Shown here: positions 1 through 7,755 of the stretch, piece after piece
Position numbering within the stretch: the stretch's first letter is position 1
How the letters are laid out: each line of letters begins with the position of its first letter
NCBI RefSeq assembly: GCF_038008685.1
Contig: NZ_JBBOZQ010000001.1
Location: 1,364,001-1,428,000 of the forward strand
DNA length: 64,000 nt
Source of the DNA: Lysinibacillus sp. FSL W8-0992
GTDB lineage: Bacteria > Bacillota > Bacilli > Bacillales_A > Planococcaceae
Reading direction: 5' to 3'
The notes under the pieces: model-generated
What the model saw: only the letters and a program-made list of their open reading frames with translations
What the model was told of the DNA's origin: nothing
The model's database searches: none
Translations under genes and position numbers: made by a program

Positions 1-30
1 AATAAGAAGATTGAAATGGAGGATGTACGA

Positions 31-1395
31 ATGTCAGCACCCGTAAAAAAGAATGACCAACTCACAGTTTATATAGAAGATTTAACACATGATGGCAATG
101 GTGTCGCAAAAGTCGATGGCTATCCATTATTTATTCAAGGTGCATTACCGAATGAAACAGCAGAAATTCATGTTTTAAAAACGTTAAAAAATTATGGATT
201 TGCAAAAGTGATAGAAATAATTCAACCTTCACCTGATCGAGTAGATGCACCTTGCGATTATTTTAAGCAATGTGGTGGCTGTCAGTTACAGCACTTATCG
301 TACGAGGGGCAGTTAAAGTGGAAGGAAAATATGGTGCGGAATGTTATGCAACGCTTAGGCAAAATTGACGCACCCGTTTTACCAGTGAAGGGGATGGAGG
401 AGCCTTGGCAATATCGCAATAAAGCTCAAATTCCATTTTCTACAAATGACGCGGGACAAGTCATTGCTGGTTTCTACAAAACAAAATCGCATACAATTGT
501 CGATATGGACCGCTGTTTAATCCAAACAGGCGAAGCGGACGCAATTCTTTCGGGATTAAAAAAGGAATTAACGGCAATCGGTATTCAACCTTATAATGAA
601 GCATCACATGAAGGGATGCTGCGTCACGTCGTTATCCGTACTGCACGTGCAACAGGTGAGGTTATGGTCGTACTCGTTACGAAAAAGAAAAAATTTCCGC
701 AAAAAGAAGCGGCTGTAGCGAGCATATTAAAGCTATTGCCAAACGTTACATCGATAATGCAAAACATCAATAGCGATAAAACAAACGTTATTTTTGGTGA
801 TGAAACGATCAACCTTTGGGGCAATGATGTAATCATTGATTCTATCGGTGATGTGCGCTTCGAAATTTCGGCACGATCGTTCTACCAAGTAAATCCTCAG
901 CAAACGGAAGTGCTATACAAGCAAGCGCTAGACTATGCTGATTTACAAGGTCATGAACGTGTCATTGATGCCTACTGTGGCATCGGTACAATTTCATTAT
1001 TCCTCGCTCAAAAAGCGAAGGCAGTAATGGGTGTCGAAATCGTACCACAAGCCATTGAAGATGCAAAACGCAATGCAGAGCTTAACGGCTTTACAAATAC
1101 GTACTTCGAGGCAGGTCCAGCAGAGGAAGTGATTCCACGCTGGTATAAGGAAGGCAAAGAAGCAGATGTCCTTGTTGTAGACCCACCACGTAAAGGATGC
1201 GATGAAGCACTTTTACAAACAATTTTAGAGCAACGCCCAAAACGAGTTGTTTATGTATCATGTAACCCAGCTACACTCGCACGTGACCTTCGCATATTGG
1301 AAGATGGCGGATACAAAACACAGGAAGTTCAACCTGTCGATATGTTCCCGCACTCCACGCATTGTGAAGCAGTTGCATGGTTGGAGTTAGCTTAA
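31..1395 (+). CDS. rlmD: 23S rRNA (uracil-C5)-methyltransferase, RlmD/RlmCD family
   Basis: SAM-dependent enzyme that makes 5-methyluridine in 23S rRNA (U1939; the Bacillus enzyme also does U747). About 454 aa, normal for the family. An N-terminal TRAM-like beta domain is followed by Fe-S cysteines near residues 75, 81 and 84 (CDYFKQCGGC) and a fourth near 160 (DRC). The Rossmann part shows AYCGIGTISL (SAM loop), DPPRKGCDE, and the catalytic cysteine in YVSCNPATLARD. An ATG at 16 lies inside the ribosome site; the GGAGG at 18-22 points to the ATG at 31, so I start there. It stands alone and is followed by a terminator hairpin. Which uridine it methylates cannot be read from the sequence. Confidence 0.93.
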   Translation: MSAPVKKNDQLTVYIEDLTHDGNGVAKVDGYPLFIQGALPNETAEIHVLKTLKNYGFAKVIEIIQPSPDRVDAPCDYFKQCGGCQLQHLSYEGQLKWKENMVRNVMQRLGKIDAPVLPVKGMEEPWQYRNKAQIPFSTNDAGQVIAGFYKTKSHTIVDMDRCLIQTGEADAILSGLKKELTAIGIQPYNEASHEGMLRHVVIRTARATGEVMVVLVTKKKKFPQKEAAVASILKLLPNVTSIMQNINSDKTNVIFGDETINLWGNDVIIDSIGDVRFEISARSFYQVNPQQTEVLYKQALDYADLQGHERVIDAYCGIGTISLFLAQKAKAVMGVEIVPQAIEDAKRNAELNGFTNTYFEAGPAEEVIPRWYKEGKEADVLVVDPPRKGCDEALLQTILEQRPKRVVYVSCNPATLARDLRILEDGGYKTQEVQPVDMFPHSTHCEAVAWLELA

Positions 1396-1450
1396 TATAT
1401 GGGGTACACATATAATTCTTAATAATACGGATTATAATTTTAAAAGTAGA

Positions 1451-1519
1451 AAAGTTCCATACAGACCCTGATTTTGCAAATACCTTTTGCGAAATGGGGG
1501 TCTTTTTATATGGAACTTA
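1451..1519 (+). terminator. Terminator hairpin after rlmD
   Basis: Long inverted repeat. The outer arms are AAGTTCCATA and TATGGAACTT, the inner arms AGACCC and GGGTCT, with a T-rich stretch in the descending side. It is placed to end the rlmD transcript. Confidence 0.7.
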
Positions 1520-1700
1520 ATTGGAAAATATCATTGATTTATTTCATGAAGATATCCTATGCTTATCCCAGGAAATTAGTTGCTTTTTATAGGGGCTTTC
1601 CATAAGTTTCATGACTTTTTATAAGGGGTCTTATTTTATGAGGGTTTAGAGAGTAATTTTTTATTTTACCTCATAATAAAATATGGTGTCAATAATAAAT

Positions 1701-1728
1701 TTGTGATTTTTTAAAAAAATGTTATAAT
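1701..1728 (+). promoter_or_regulatory. SigA-type promoter ahead of the 1935 gene
   Basis: TTGTGA (1701-1706), 16-bp spacer, perfect TATAAT (1723-1728). It would start a leader RNA of about 200 nt. Confidence 0.6.
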
Positions 1729-1753
1729 AGTCTTATAGTTGTTTTTTTCAGAT

Positions 1754-1808
1754 CGTATTTCGAATTCCGCTGACCTTTTTTGCAGATAGAATTCGGATAC
1801 GTTTTTTT
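1754..1808 (+). terminator. Leader terminator between promoter and gene (possible attenuator)
   Basis: Inverted repeat CGTATTTCGAATTC (1754-1767) and GAATTCGGATACG (1789-1801), followed directly by a run of eight T. It lies downstream of the 1701-1728 promoter but about 130 nt before the start codon at 1935, so it may abort transcription before the gene. I see no known riboswitch or T-box motif in the loop. Confidence 0.55.
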
Positions 1809-1934
1809 TATATCCTTTATCTTAAGACAAAGGAAAAAATTTAAAACAGTTATTTAAGCTTTTAAGATAATAGGTCTAATTAATTTACTATCTAATAGTA
1901 ACCGCGTTTTTATTCCAAAAGGAGGATTAGAATA

Positions 1935-2789
1935 ATGAATCTAATCAATAAAAAAGTTACACATAAGCGTTTTGGCATGGGTAGTATAGTTAAACATAAT
2001 GAGTCTATTATTGAAATACATTTTGCGTCGGAAAATAAAATGTTTGTTTTCCCTGATGTATTTGGAAAGTACCTAAAACTACATGATAAAAGTGATGCTC
2101 ATTTAATCGAAAAAATAATACAAATAAAGGAAATGGAAAGAAAAGAGGAAGAAAGGAAGAAGGAAGAAGAAAAAAAACTACAGCGAAAAAACCTGAAACT
2201 TCGATTAGAACACGAAAAACTTATGAAACATCATAAACTCCATCCTGAATCACAAATGGTTTTTAGATGTGACATAGAAGAACAAAATAGTTCTGTTTCA
2301 GAGTGGAAGGTTTTTTCAGGCGCAATAAAAAGTGGTAATAACAAGGGGAAGCCAAACAAACCTATCCGCATGCACCAAAATAGCGCTGTCCTGTTAACAG
2401 CACTAGATCCCGGCATGCCTGAAAAAGACAGACGTATCATAGGTGTCTATATGGTGAATGAAGATTTTATCGGTAAGCTGTGTGAAGATGGAAATATTCC
2501 TGCCCATTCAAAATACAAACTCCAACTTTCAGAACAGGAATCGAATCAATTACTTTTATGGAAGTATTATACAGATAAAAAATCCCCTGACAAAATGACA
2601 TGGAATTCAGGTAAATACCGTTATTTTGATAATGTATGGATGGCTCAAATTTTACTTGATATCGTTTCGTTGAAGAGTGAACCAACAGAACAAGAGCTAG
2701 CACAACGATTTTTTAAACATTTTTGTAAAATGAATCAAATAACAGATCATGATTTACCAAAGCCTAATGGTGCATTAATGCGTATTTAG
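1935..2789 (+). CDS. Unrecognised protein with N-terminal SH3/Tudor-like domain and coiled coil
   Basis: 284 aa, starting behind AGGAGG (1920-1925). Residues 1-55 (VTHKRFGMGSIVKH, then FVFPDVFGKYLKL) resemble the small barrel domain found in many Firmicute proteins and at the PcrA C-terminus (HKxxGxGxI), which is usually a nucleic-acid or protein contact module. Residues about 63-105 are a highly charged K/E-rich helix, probably a coiled coil. Residues 110-284 form a mixed globular region with WNSGKYRYF and DNVWMAQIL blocks that I do not recognise. No catalytic motif is evident. It is monocistronic, with a promoter and leader terminator upstream and a hairpin terminator downstream. Function unknown. 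Confidence 0.8.
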   Translation: MNLINKKVTHKRFGMGSIVKHNESIIEIHFASENKMFVFPDVFGKYLKLHDKSDAHLIEKIIQIKEMERKEEERKKEEEKKLQRKNLKLRLEHEKLMKHHKLHPESQMVFRCDIEEQNSSVSEWKVFSGAIKSGNNKGKPNKPIRMHQNSAVLLTALDPGMPEKDRRIIGVYMVNEDFIGKLCEDGNIPAHSKYKLQLSEQESNQLLLWKYYTDKKSPDKMTWNSGKYRYFDNVWMAQILLDIVSLKSEPTEQELAQRFFKHFCKMNQITDHDLPKPNGALMRI

Positions 2790-2908
2790 ACTTTAGCCTA
2801 AAGATAAGAATGACAGGACACTGACATAATCTCCTAGCTATCACTAATGCCGAACAGTGCTTTGCTCTGTTTGCTAATTAACATGTGGAGTTCATATAAT
2901 TATTTAGC

Positions 2909-2945
2909 AAGAACGAATTCTTATTAATGGGATTCGTTCTTTTTG
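2909..2945 (+). terminator. Terminator after the 1935 gene
   Basis: AGAACGAAT and ATTCGTTCT arms around an 11-nt loop, followed by TTTTTG. Confidence 0.7.
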
Positions 2946-3215
2946 TATTAATTGAATTTATTGAGCTAACGAAGTGGGACTTTAATAAAATAAGCAAAAA
3001 CCAAATATGATGAAGAAAATTGGCTCGATTCCACTTCTTCGTGAGTGTGGAGCAAATCTCCGCCTATCTTGACTAGTTTTTTTCGTGTGAGCAACTGTTA
3101 AAATTTTTTTATTTGAGTTAGAAGCATTACTAGAACTAGCTTAATTAAGGTTTTACCAAAATTTTCTTGTATGAAAATATAAATAATTTTGCTAAGATAT
3201 CTTTTGAAATAATTT

Positions 3216-3335
3216 ACCTTTAATACGGTCCAGAGAGGCTGAAAAGGGCTATATGATACTTTAAGTTATTATGCTAGTAATATCTTTGTTTATTCATGCC
3301 CTTTTGTCTGTTCTGACGAAAGGGCATTTATTTTG
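3216..3335 (+). promoter_or_regulatory. PyrR-type attenuator: binding loop, antiterminator and terminator
   Basis: GGTCCAGAGAGGCT at 3227-3240 matches the PyrR RNA consensus ARUCCNGNGAGGYU at 13 of 14 positions and sits on a stem (CCTTTAA / AAAAGG). The 3' arm AAAAGGGC (3242-3249) is perfectly complementary to GCCCTTTT (3298-3305), the 5' arm of a terminator (ATGCCCTTT / AAAGGGCAT, 3296-3327, then a T-rich tail). This gives mutually exclusive anti-antiterminator, antiterminator and terminator, the classic pyr attenuation design, where PyrR with UMP favours termination. It lies upstream of the MFS gene at 3492. The consensus is from memory; the complementarity is read directly. Confidence 0.8.
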
Positions 3336-3365
3336 CATTTTAGCTGTGATTACACAACTAACGTA

Positions 3366-3402
3366 CCTCTTTTAAAGGAAGTCCAGTGAGGCTTAAAAGG
3401 AG
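3366..3402 (+). promoter_or_regulatory. Second PyrR-binding loop, no terminator attached
   Basis: AGTCCAGTGAGGCT at 3380-3393 matches the PyrR consensus at all 14 positions. Flanking arms CCTCTTTTAA (3366-3375) and TTAAAAGGAG (3393-3402) form the stem with one bulge. No second terminator is visible before the start codon at 3492, so this copy may act on translation, on the first attenuator's fold, or be a remnant. Confidence 0.75.
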
Positions 3403-3491
3403 AATGGAAACGTTATATTTATATAGATACATCCATTCATTCGTAAATAAAAGAGATTTATTTCATCTAGAACATACTGGAGGAGAGTAGA

Positions 3492-4700
3492 ATGGATTAT
3501 CGAAAAAAAACCGTGGTCGCATCGGTAGCTGGTTTAACATTAGAAGGCATGGACATCATGTTTATCTCATTTGCGATGACAATGATTATTGCAGAATTTA
3601 ACATTGATTTAGCAACAGGAGGACTTATTTCTTCTATAACGAATGTAGGGATGCTATTAGGAGGAATCGTTTTCGGAGTTTTAGCAGATAAGTATGGAAG
3701 GGTAAAGGTCTTTACTTATACCGTCATCTTGTTTGCCATTGGTACTGCTTTAACAGGATTAGCCACTAGCATTGAACAAGTGTACCTATTTAGATTTATC
3801 GCAGGAATAGGTGCCGGAGGAGAATATGGAATTGGTATGGCGCTTGTTGCAGAAGCTTGGCCGAAAAATAAACAAGGGCGTGCGTCTTCATATGTCAGTG
3901 TAGGTGCTCAATATGGTGTTATTTTAGCAGCATTACTAAGTGCCATCATTCTTCCTACTTTAGGATGGAGAGCATTATTCTTTGTTGGTGTAATACCTGT
4001 TATTTTTGCCTTTATCGTAAGGAAAAATTTAGATGAATCACCTGAGTGGCTCGCTGCTCAGAAAAATAAAAAGGCTAGTAAGAAAGATGAAAAGGGTAAG
4101 TTGGTACAATTGTTTGAAACGCCACGAACAGCGATTACAACAATCTCTTTAATCATAATGGCAACAGTTCAAATTGCCGGCTATAACGGATTAATGATTT
4201 GGTTACCATCGATGTTGCAACAGTCACAAGGTTTGTCTGTTTCAAGTTCTGCCATTTGGACAATTAGTACAGCGGTTGGCATGATTATCGGTATGTTAAC
4301 CTTTGGACTATTTCTAGACCGATTTGGCGCAAAGCGTGCCTTTGGCGTCTTCCTTATTGCCTCAGCATGTGCTGTGTTTTTATACTCTTATGCTACGGGT
4401 AGTGTTGGTGTCCTAATAGGTGGTGCAATTGTCGGATTCTTCTCAAATGGTATGTTTGCTGGATATGGAGCATTGATTGGTAGTCTATATCCCGTTCAAA
4501 TTCGAAGTACCGCAACAAATACAATTTTTAACTTTGGACGAGCTATAGGAGGCTTTTCACCAATCCTTGTCGGCTATATTTTACAAAGTTATGATATGAA
4601 AGTTGCGATGCTTTACTTAGCAGGTTTATATTGTATTTCCTTTATTGTCATGCTAATGCTTAAAAAAGATAATTTAGGGAATGTAAGCGAAACTATATAA
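3492..4700 (+). CDS. MFS transporter, AAHS/sugar-porter-like; candidate pyrimidine or orotate transporter
   Basis: 402 aa, 12 predicted membrane segments. MFS signatures: GVLADKYGRVKV in the loop after TM2, RFIAGIGAGGEYG in TM4, and LDRFGAKRAF in the second half. The short central loop (DESPEW, then KNKKASKKDEKGK) resembles aromatic-acid:H+ symporters. GGAGGAG precedes the ATG. Its leader carries two PyrR-type RNA sites, one with a full terminator/antiterminator, so expression should fall when UMP is plentiful. From that I infer a pyrimidine-related substrate such as orotate, uracil or a nucleoside. The family gives no direct substrate evidence; an aromatic or carboxylic acid remains possible. 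A terminator follows at 4719. Confidence 0.85.
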   Translation: MDYRKKTVVASVAGLTLEGMDIMFISFAMTMIIAEFNIDLATGGLISSITNVGMLLGGIVFGVLADKYGRVKVFTYTVILFAIGTALTGLATSIEQVYLFRFIAGIGAGGEYGIGMALVAEAWPKNKQGRASSYVSVGAQYGVILAALLSAIILPTLGWRALFFVGVIPVIFAFIVRKNLDESPEWLAAQKNKKASKKDEKGKLVQLFETPRTAITTISLIIMATVQIAGYNGLMIWLPSMLQQSQGLSVSSSAIWTISTAVGMIIGMLTFGLFLDRFGAKRAFGVFLIASACAVFLYSYATGSVGVLIGGAIVGFFSNGMFAGYGALIGSLYPVQIRSTATNTIFNFGRAIGGFSPILVGYILQSYDMKVAMLYLAGLYCISFIVMLMLKKDNLGNVSETI

Positions 4701-4718
4701 CAACGTAAGTTTATTTAT

Positions 4719-4763
4719 CCACCAAATGAAATGCATTTGCGTTTTAATTGGTGGTATTTTTTT
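4719..4763 (+). terminator. Terminator after the MFS gene
   Basis: CCACCAA (4719-4725) and TTGGTGG (4748-4754) arms, then TATTTTTTT. Confidence 0.75.
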
Positions 4764-5028
4764 AGGGCGCGAGTCTGCTATAACGGGCTAAGTCCTGCTT
4801 TATAAAACAGGAATTGCTTTATATTTTCCCATGACAAGCTGAAAGAAGAATACCATCTTAATGAATTATATTGTAAGTCGGATTATTATAAAGTGAATAA
4901 TTAAGTGAGTAAATAATTTATAGTATATTGTTATATTTATTGTAAATAATTATTGTATAAAAGTGTTTTGTATGGTATTTATTTGAAGTTTTGTGCTATA
5001 AATCTTATAAAATATAGTAAATTTAAAG

Positions 5029-5057
5029 TTGACATAGAAAAAACGCAATAATATAAT
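5029..5057 (+). promoter_or_regulatory. Consensus SigA promoter for the lysine-riboswitch operon
   Basis: TTGACA (5029-5034), 17-bp spacer, TATAAT (5052-5057): both boxes are perfect. The start should fall near 5064, just ahead of the riboswitch. A perfect promoter fits control exerted after initiation. Confidence 0.85.
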
Positions 5058-5078
5058 TATTTCAAACAATTAAATAAA

Positions 5079-5392
5079 CCTCACTTTTTCGATAGTGAGG
5101 TAGAGGCGCGACAATTAACAGTACCTAATGGAGTCCGAGAAGATGTAGAGGTTAGGTAGAAGGAAGTGTCGCCGAAGTGTGTGATGAGTTCTCGCCATCA
5201 TATGCTGGGTCTGTAGCGAATAGTTACAGGACTGTCTTCATAAGCATTCGTGTTTATGAAGTTGTGCTATCTCTGTTTAGACAAACAGTGGGAATTTTAA
5301 ATGGTCGATTCATTTTTAGTTTCTAGCTTTAAAAATGAGTAGGTCATTTTTGTGTTAGACAGATTCTTTTGCACAAAGAGTCTGTTTTTTTA
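5079..5392 (+). promoter_or_regulatory. Lysine riboswitch (L-box) with terminator expression platform
   Basis: The aptamer spans about 5097-5273. Hallmarks in order: AGAGGCGCG, AGTACC, GGAAGTGTCGCCGAAG, GCTGGG, GGACTGTC and GTGCTATCTC. P1 pairs GAGGTAG (5097-5103) with CTATCTC (5267-5273). A terminator follows: ACAGATTCTTT / AAAGAGTCTGT (5359-5385) with a T tract to 5391. CTGTTTA just after P1 (5274-5280) can pair with TAGACAG (5356-5362), a plausible antiterminator. A hairpin CCTCACT / AGTGAGG (5079-5100) overlaps the P1 5' strand. Known logic: bound lysine favours termination, turning off the hydrolase and permease genes downstream. Confidence 0.9.
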
Positions 5393-5437
5393 TTTGTCTA
5401 AACATATTTGAATTAGAGGTATTTTGGAGGAATTATT

Positions 5438-6154
5438 ATGGATAATACATCAACATTATATTATGAATTTTTACCGACTGACGGTCAAAAAATAAACGTG
5501 GACCCAGATAAAACAGCATTACTAATCGTAGATATGCAACACCAGTTTATTAGCCGAGACGGTTTAGACGCGCAGGTTGCAAGAGAAAAGGGCATGTTTA
5601 AACAGTGGGAATACTTCTTTAATCGTATCGATGATTTAACGATTCCGAACAATAAAAAGCTTTTAGATTTTTTCCGTACTAATAAACTTGAAGTAACATT
5701 TGGTCGCATTGCTTGCCATCATAAAAATGGACGAGATCGTTCTCCTGTACAACGCCGTCCAGGATGGAACAATATTTTATTGCCAATCGGTGACCCAGGA
5801 GCGGAGATGGTGGATGAATTAAAGCCTCTTGATGACGAAATTGTTGTAAATAAAACGACAGATAGCGTATTAAGTGGAACGAATTATGAATTTTTACTGC
5901 GTAATATGGGCATTGAAACAGTAGTTTGTACAGGGGTTGTAACTGACCAATGTGTTGCATCAACAGTTCGAAGCTTAGCTGACGCAGGATTTGAAGTTAT
6001 TTTAGTTGAAGATGCATGTGCAGCTGCTACACAACAGCTTCATGATGCTGAAATTATGATTATGAATCAAATTTATTGCCAAGTAATGAGCACAGATGAA
6101 GTAATTGATTTAGTAACGGAAGAACTATCAAAACGTAACCCTGTGAATGTGTGA
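5438..6154 (+). CDS. Isochorismatase-fold cysteine hydrolase (amidase-like), lysine-riboswitch controlled
   Basis: 238 aa, cytosolic. The fold's Asp-Lys-Cys triad is visible: Asp in LLIVDMQHQF (near 32), Lys in VVNKTTDSV (near 138), and nucleophile Cys in GVVTDQCVAST (near 177), with the usual cis-peptide VVTDQC. The family includes nicotinamidase, N-carbamoylsarcosine amidase, biuret hydrolase and isochorismatase; the R-rich segment RDRSPVQRRPGWN is closest in feel to the carbamoyl-amide and biuret members. Starts behind GGAGGA, first gene after the L-box, 12 nt from the permease gene. I infer that it hydrolyses an imported amide whose breakdown supplies lysine or a related amine. The true substrate is unknown. 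Confidence 0.85.
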   Translation: MDNTSTLYYEFLPTDGQKINVDPDKTALLIVDMQHQFISRDGLDAQVAREKGMFKQWEYFFNRIDDLTIPNNKKLLDFFRTNKLEVTFGRIACHHKNGRDRSPVQRRPGWNNILLPIGDPGAEMVDELKPLDDEIVVNKTTDSVLSGTNYEFLLRNMGIETVVCTGVVTDQCVASTVRSLADAGFEVILVEDACAAATQQLHDAEIMIMNQIYCQVMSTDEVIDLVTEELSKRNPVNV

Positions 6155-6166
6155 GAGGAATAGACT

Positions 6167-7510
6167 ATGAGTCAAACACCCAATGATCATACACCACAGT
6201 TAAAGCGTGTTTTAACATTAAAAGATTTAGTCATTTATGGTATTGCTTTTATGACACCGATTGCGCCAGCTTATATTTATGGCTTTGCAGCAGAGTCCAC
6301 AGGCGGGATGCTGCCATTAGCCTACTTGATTGCAATGGTTGCAATGATGTTTTCTGCCTATAGCTACGGTCGAATGGCTGCTGTTTTTCCAAATGGAGGG
6401 TCAACTTATACATATACGCAACGTGCCATCAATCCGCATTTAGGTTTTTTTGCAGGGTGGGCAATGTTTATGGATTATGTCTTAGTGCCGCTCATTGTAT
6501 TTATGGTAGGTGCTTCATATGCGAATGCATTAATACCATCTGTTCCGTATTGGGTATGGGTGTTACTAATTGCAGGTATTATAACTACTGTAAATATTTT
6601 AGGTATTGGCATCGCAGCAAAAACAAATCAAATCCTTGTTATATTTATGGGAATTGTAGTCGTTATTTTTGTCATTTTTTGTGTGAAGTCAATTGTCGGT
6701 GGGGAAAGTGGTACGTCGCTCTTTACTGTTGTACCGTTCTTCAACGATGAAAAATTCGTTATGTCTGCAATAATTTCTGGTGCAGCAATGGCCTGCTTCT
6801 CGTTTTTAGGGTTCGATTCGATTACAACTCTTTCAGAAGAGGCAGTCAATCCAAAAGATGATATTTGGAAGGCAGCTATTTTAGCTTGTTTAATCGGAGG
6901 ACTTATTTTTATTGGACAAGCATATGTAGCTCAGCTCGTATGGCCTGATGTTACAAACTTTAGCTCAGCCGATACGGCTTTATTTGACATAGCGGATAAA
7001 GCAGGTGGTGCAGTTCTTGCAACGCTTTATACGGTTGCCATTATTGTATCGACAGTAACAGCTGGTTTAACAGGGCAAGCAAGTGCATCTCGTTTAATGT
7101 TTAGTATGGGACGGGATGATGTACTTTCGAAAAAGTTTTTCACACATTTACATCCAAAATATCAAACACCGATATACAATATTTTATTGATGTGTGCAAT
7201 TAGTGTTTTAGGAGCGCTGTTTTTATCAGCAAATTTCGTAGCAGAGTTAATGAACTTTGGTGGCCTGACAGGATTTATGTTTGTTAACTTGTCAGTAATC
7301 GTATATTACTTCTTCCGTAAAAAAGAAAAGAAAATAATTCGATACTTATTAATTCCAGGGTTAGGGTTCGGTATTTGTTTCTACTTATTCATTAATTTAT
7401 CACCGATGACATTGAAGATCGGCTTTTTGTGGCTTGCAATCGGTTTTATCTATGCTTTCATTACGACGAAAGGCTTCAAAAAGAAACTACCAACTTTTTC
7501 AGAATTATAA
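6167..7510 (+). CDS. APC-superfamily amino acid/polyamine permease
   Basis: 447 aa, about 12 membrane segments. The TM1 region DLVIYGIAFMTPIAPAYIYG and the TM3 region FPNGGSTYTYTQRAI are typical of the APC fold; FSFLGFDSITTLSEEAVNP matches TM6 and its following loop. It resembles PuuP-type putrescine importers and several Bacillus amino acid permeases. Second gene of the riboswitch operon (12 nt after the hydrolase, GAGAGGA ribosome site), so it should be repressed by lysine. The likely cargo is lysine, a lysine derivative or a diamine. A bidirectional terminator lies about 190 bp downstream. Confidence 0.88.
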   Translation: MSQTPNDHTPQLKRVLTLKDLVIYGIAFMTPIAPAYIYGFAAESTGGMLPLAYLIAMVAMMFSAYSYGRMAAVFPNGGSTYTYTQRAINPHLGFFAGWAMFMDYVLVPLIVFMVGASYANALIPSVPYWVWVLLIAGIITTVNILGIGIAAKTNQILVIFMGIVVVIFVIFCVKSIVGGESGTSLFTVVPFFNDEKFVMSAIISGAAMACFSFLGFDSITTLSEEAVNPKDDIWKAAILACLIGGLIFIGQAYVAQLVWPDVTNFSSADTALFDIADKAGGAVLATLYTVAIIVSTVTAGLTGQASASRLMFSMGRDDVLSKKFFTHLHPKYQTPIYNILLMCAISVLGALFLSANFVAELMNFGGLTGFMFVNLSVIVYYFFRKKEKKIIRYLLIPGLGFGICFYLFINLSPMTLKIGFLWLAIGFIYAFITTKGFKKKLPTFSEL

Positions 7511-7543
7511 AGTTTGTGAGGGTTGTGGCTTACGATGTGCCTA

Positions 7544-7693
7544 CGGAAAGCTTCGCCGTGGCGGATATCAACGAATTCCATCGATGGTATTTTTCTTCAA
7601 TGCAAAATGAATGAAGCTTTAGCTAATCGCTCCAAGTTGATAGTAGTGAAGGCGTGACTCCTGCGGAAAGTATCGCCGTAGCGGACATCAACG
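7544..7693. repeat. Pair of 30-bp direct repeats, fragments of an intergenic repeat family
   Basis: CGGAAAGCTTCGCCGTGGCG at 7544 recurs as CGGAAAGTATCGCCGTAGCG at 7664; over 30 bp there are four differences. The preceding words GAGGGTTGTGGCTTACG and CTCCTGCGGAAAG are shared with the large palindromes at 10049, 41341 and 62146, so these look like decayed copies. Confidence 0.55.
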
Positions 7694-7701
7694 GTGATGC
7701 A

Positions 7702-7740
7702 AAAAAGTGTTAGATTGACTTCGTCAATCTAACACTTTTT
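7702..7740. terminator. Bidirectional terminator
   Basis: Perfect 18-bp inverted repeat (AAAAAGTGTTAGATTGAC, loop TTC, and its complement), with T runs on both strands. It separates the convergent permease (+) and dehydrogenase (-) genes. Confidence 0.85.
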
Positions 7741-7755
7741 CTCTTTTGTTGCTAA

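Noticed and set aside
6457..6750. Cys/Tyr-rich ORFs inside the APC permease gene
   Set aside because: Out-of-frame shadow of a membrane protein gene, with no start signal.
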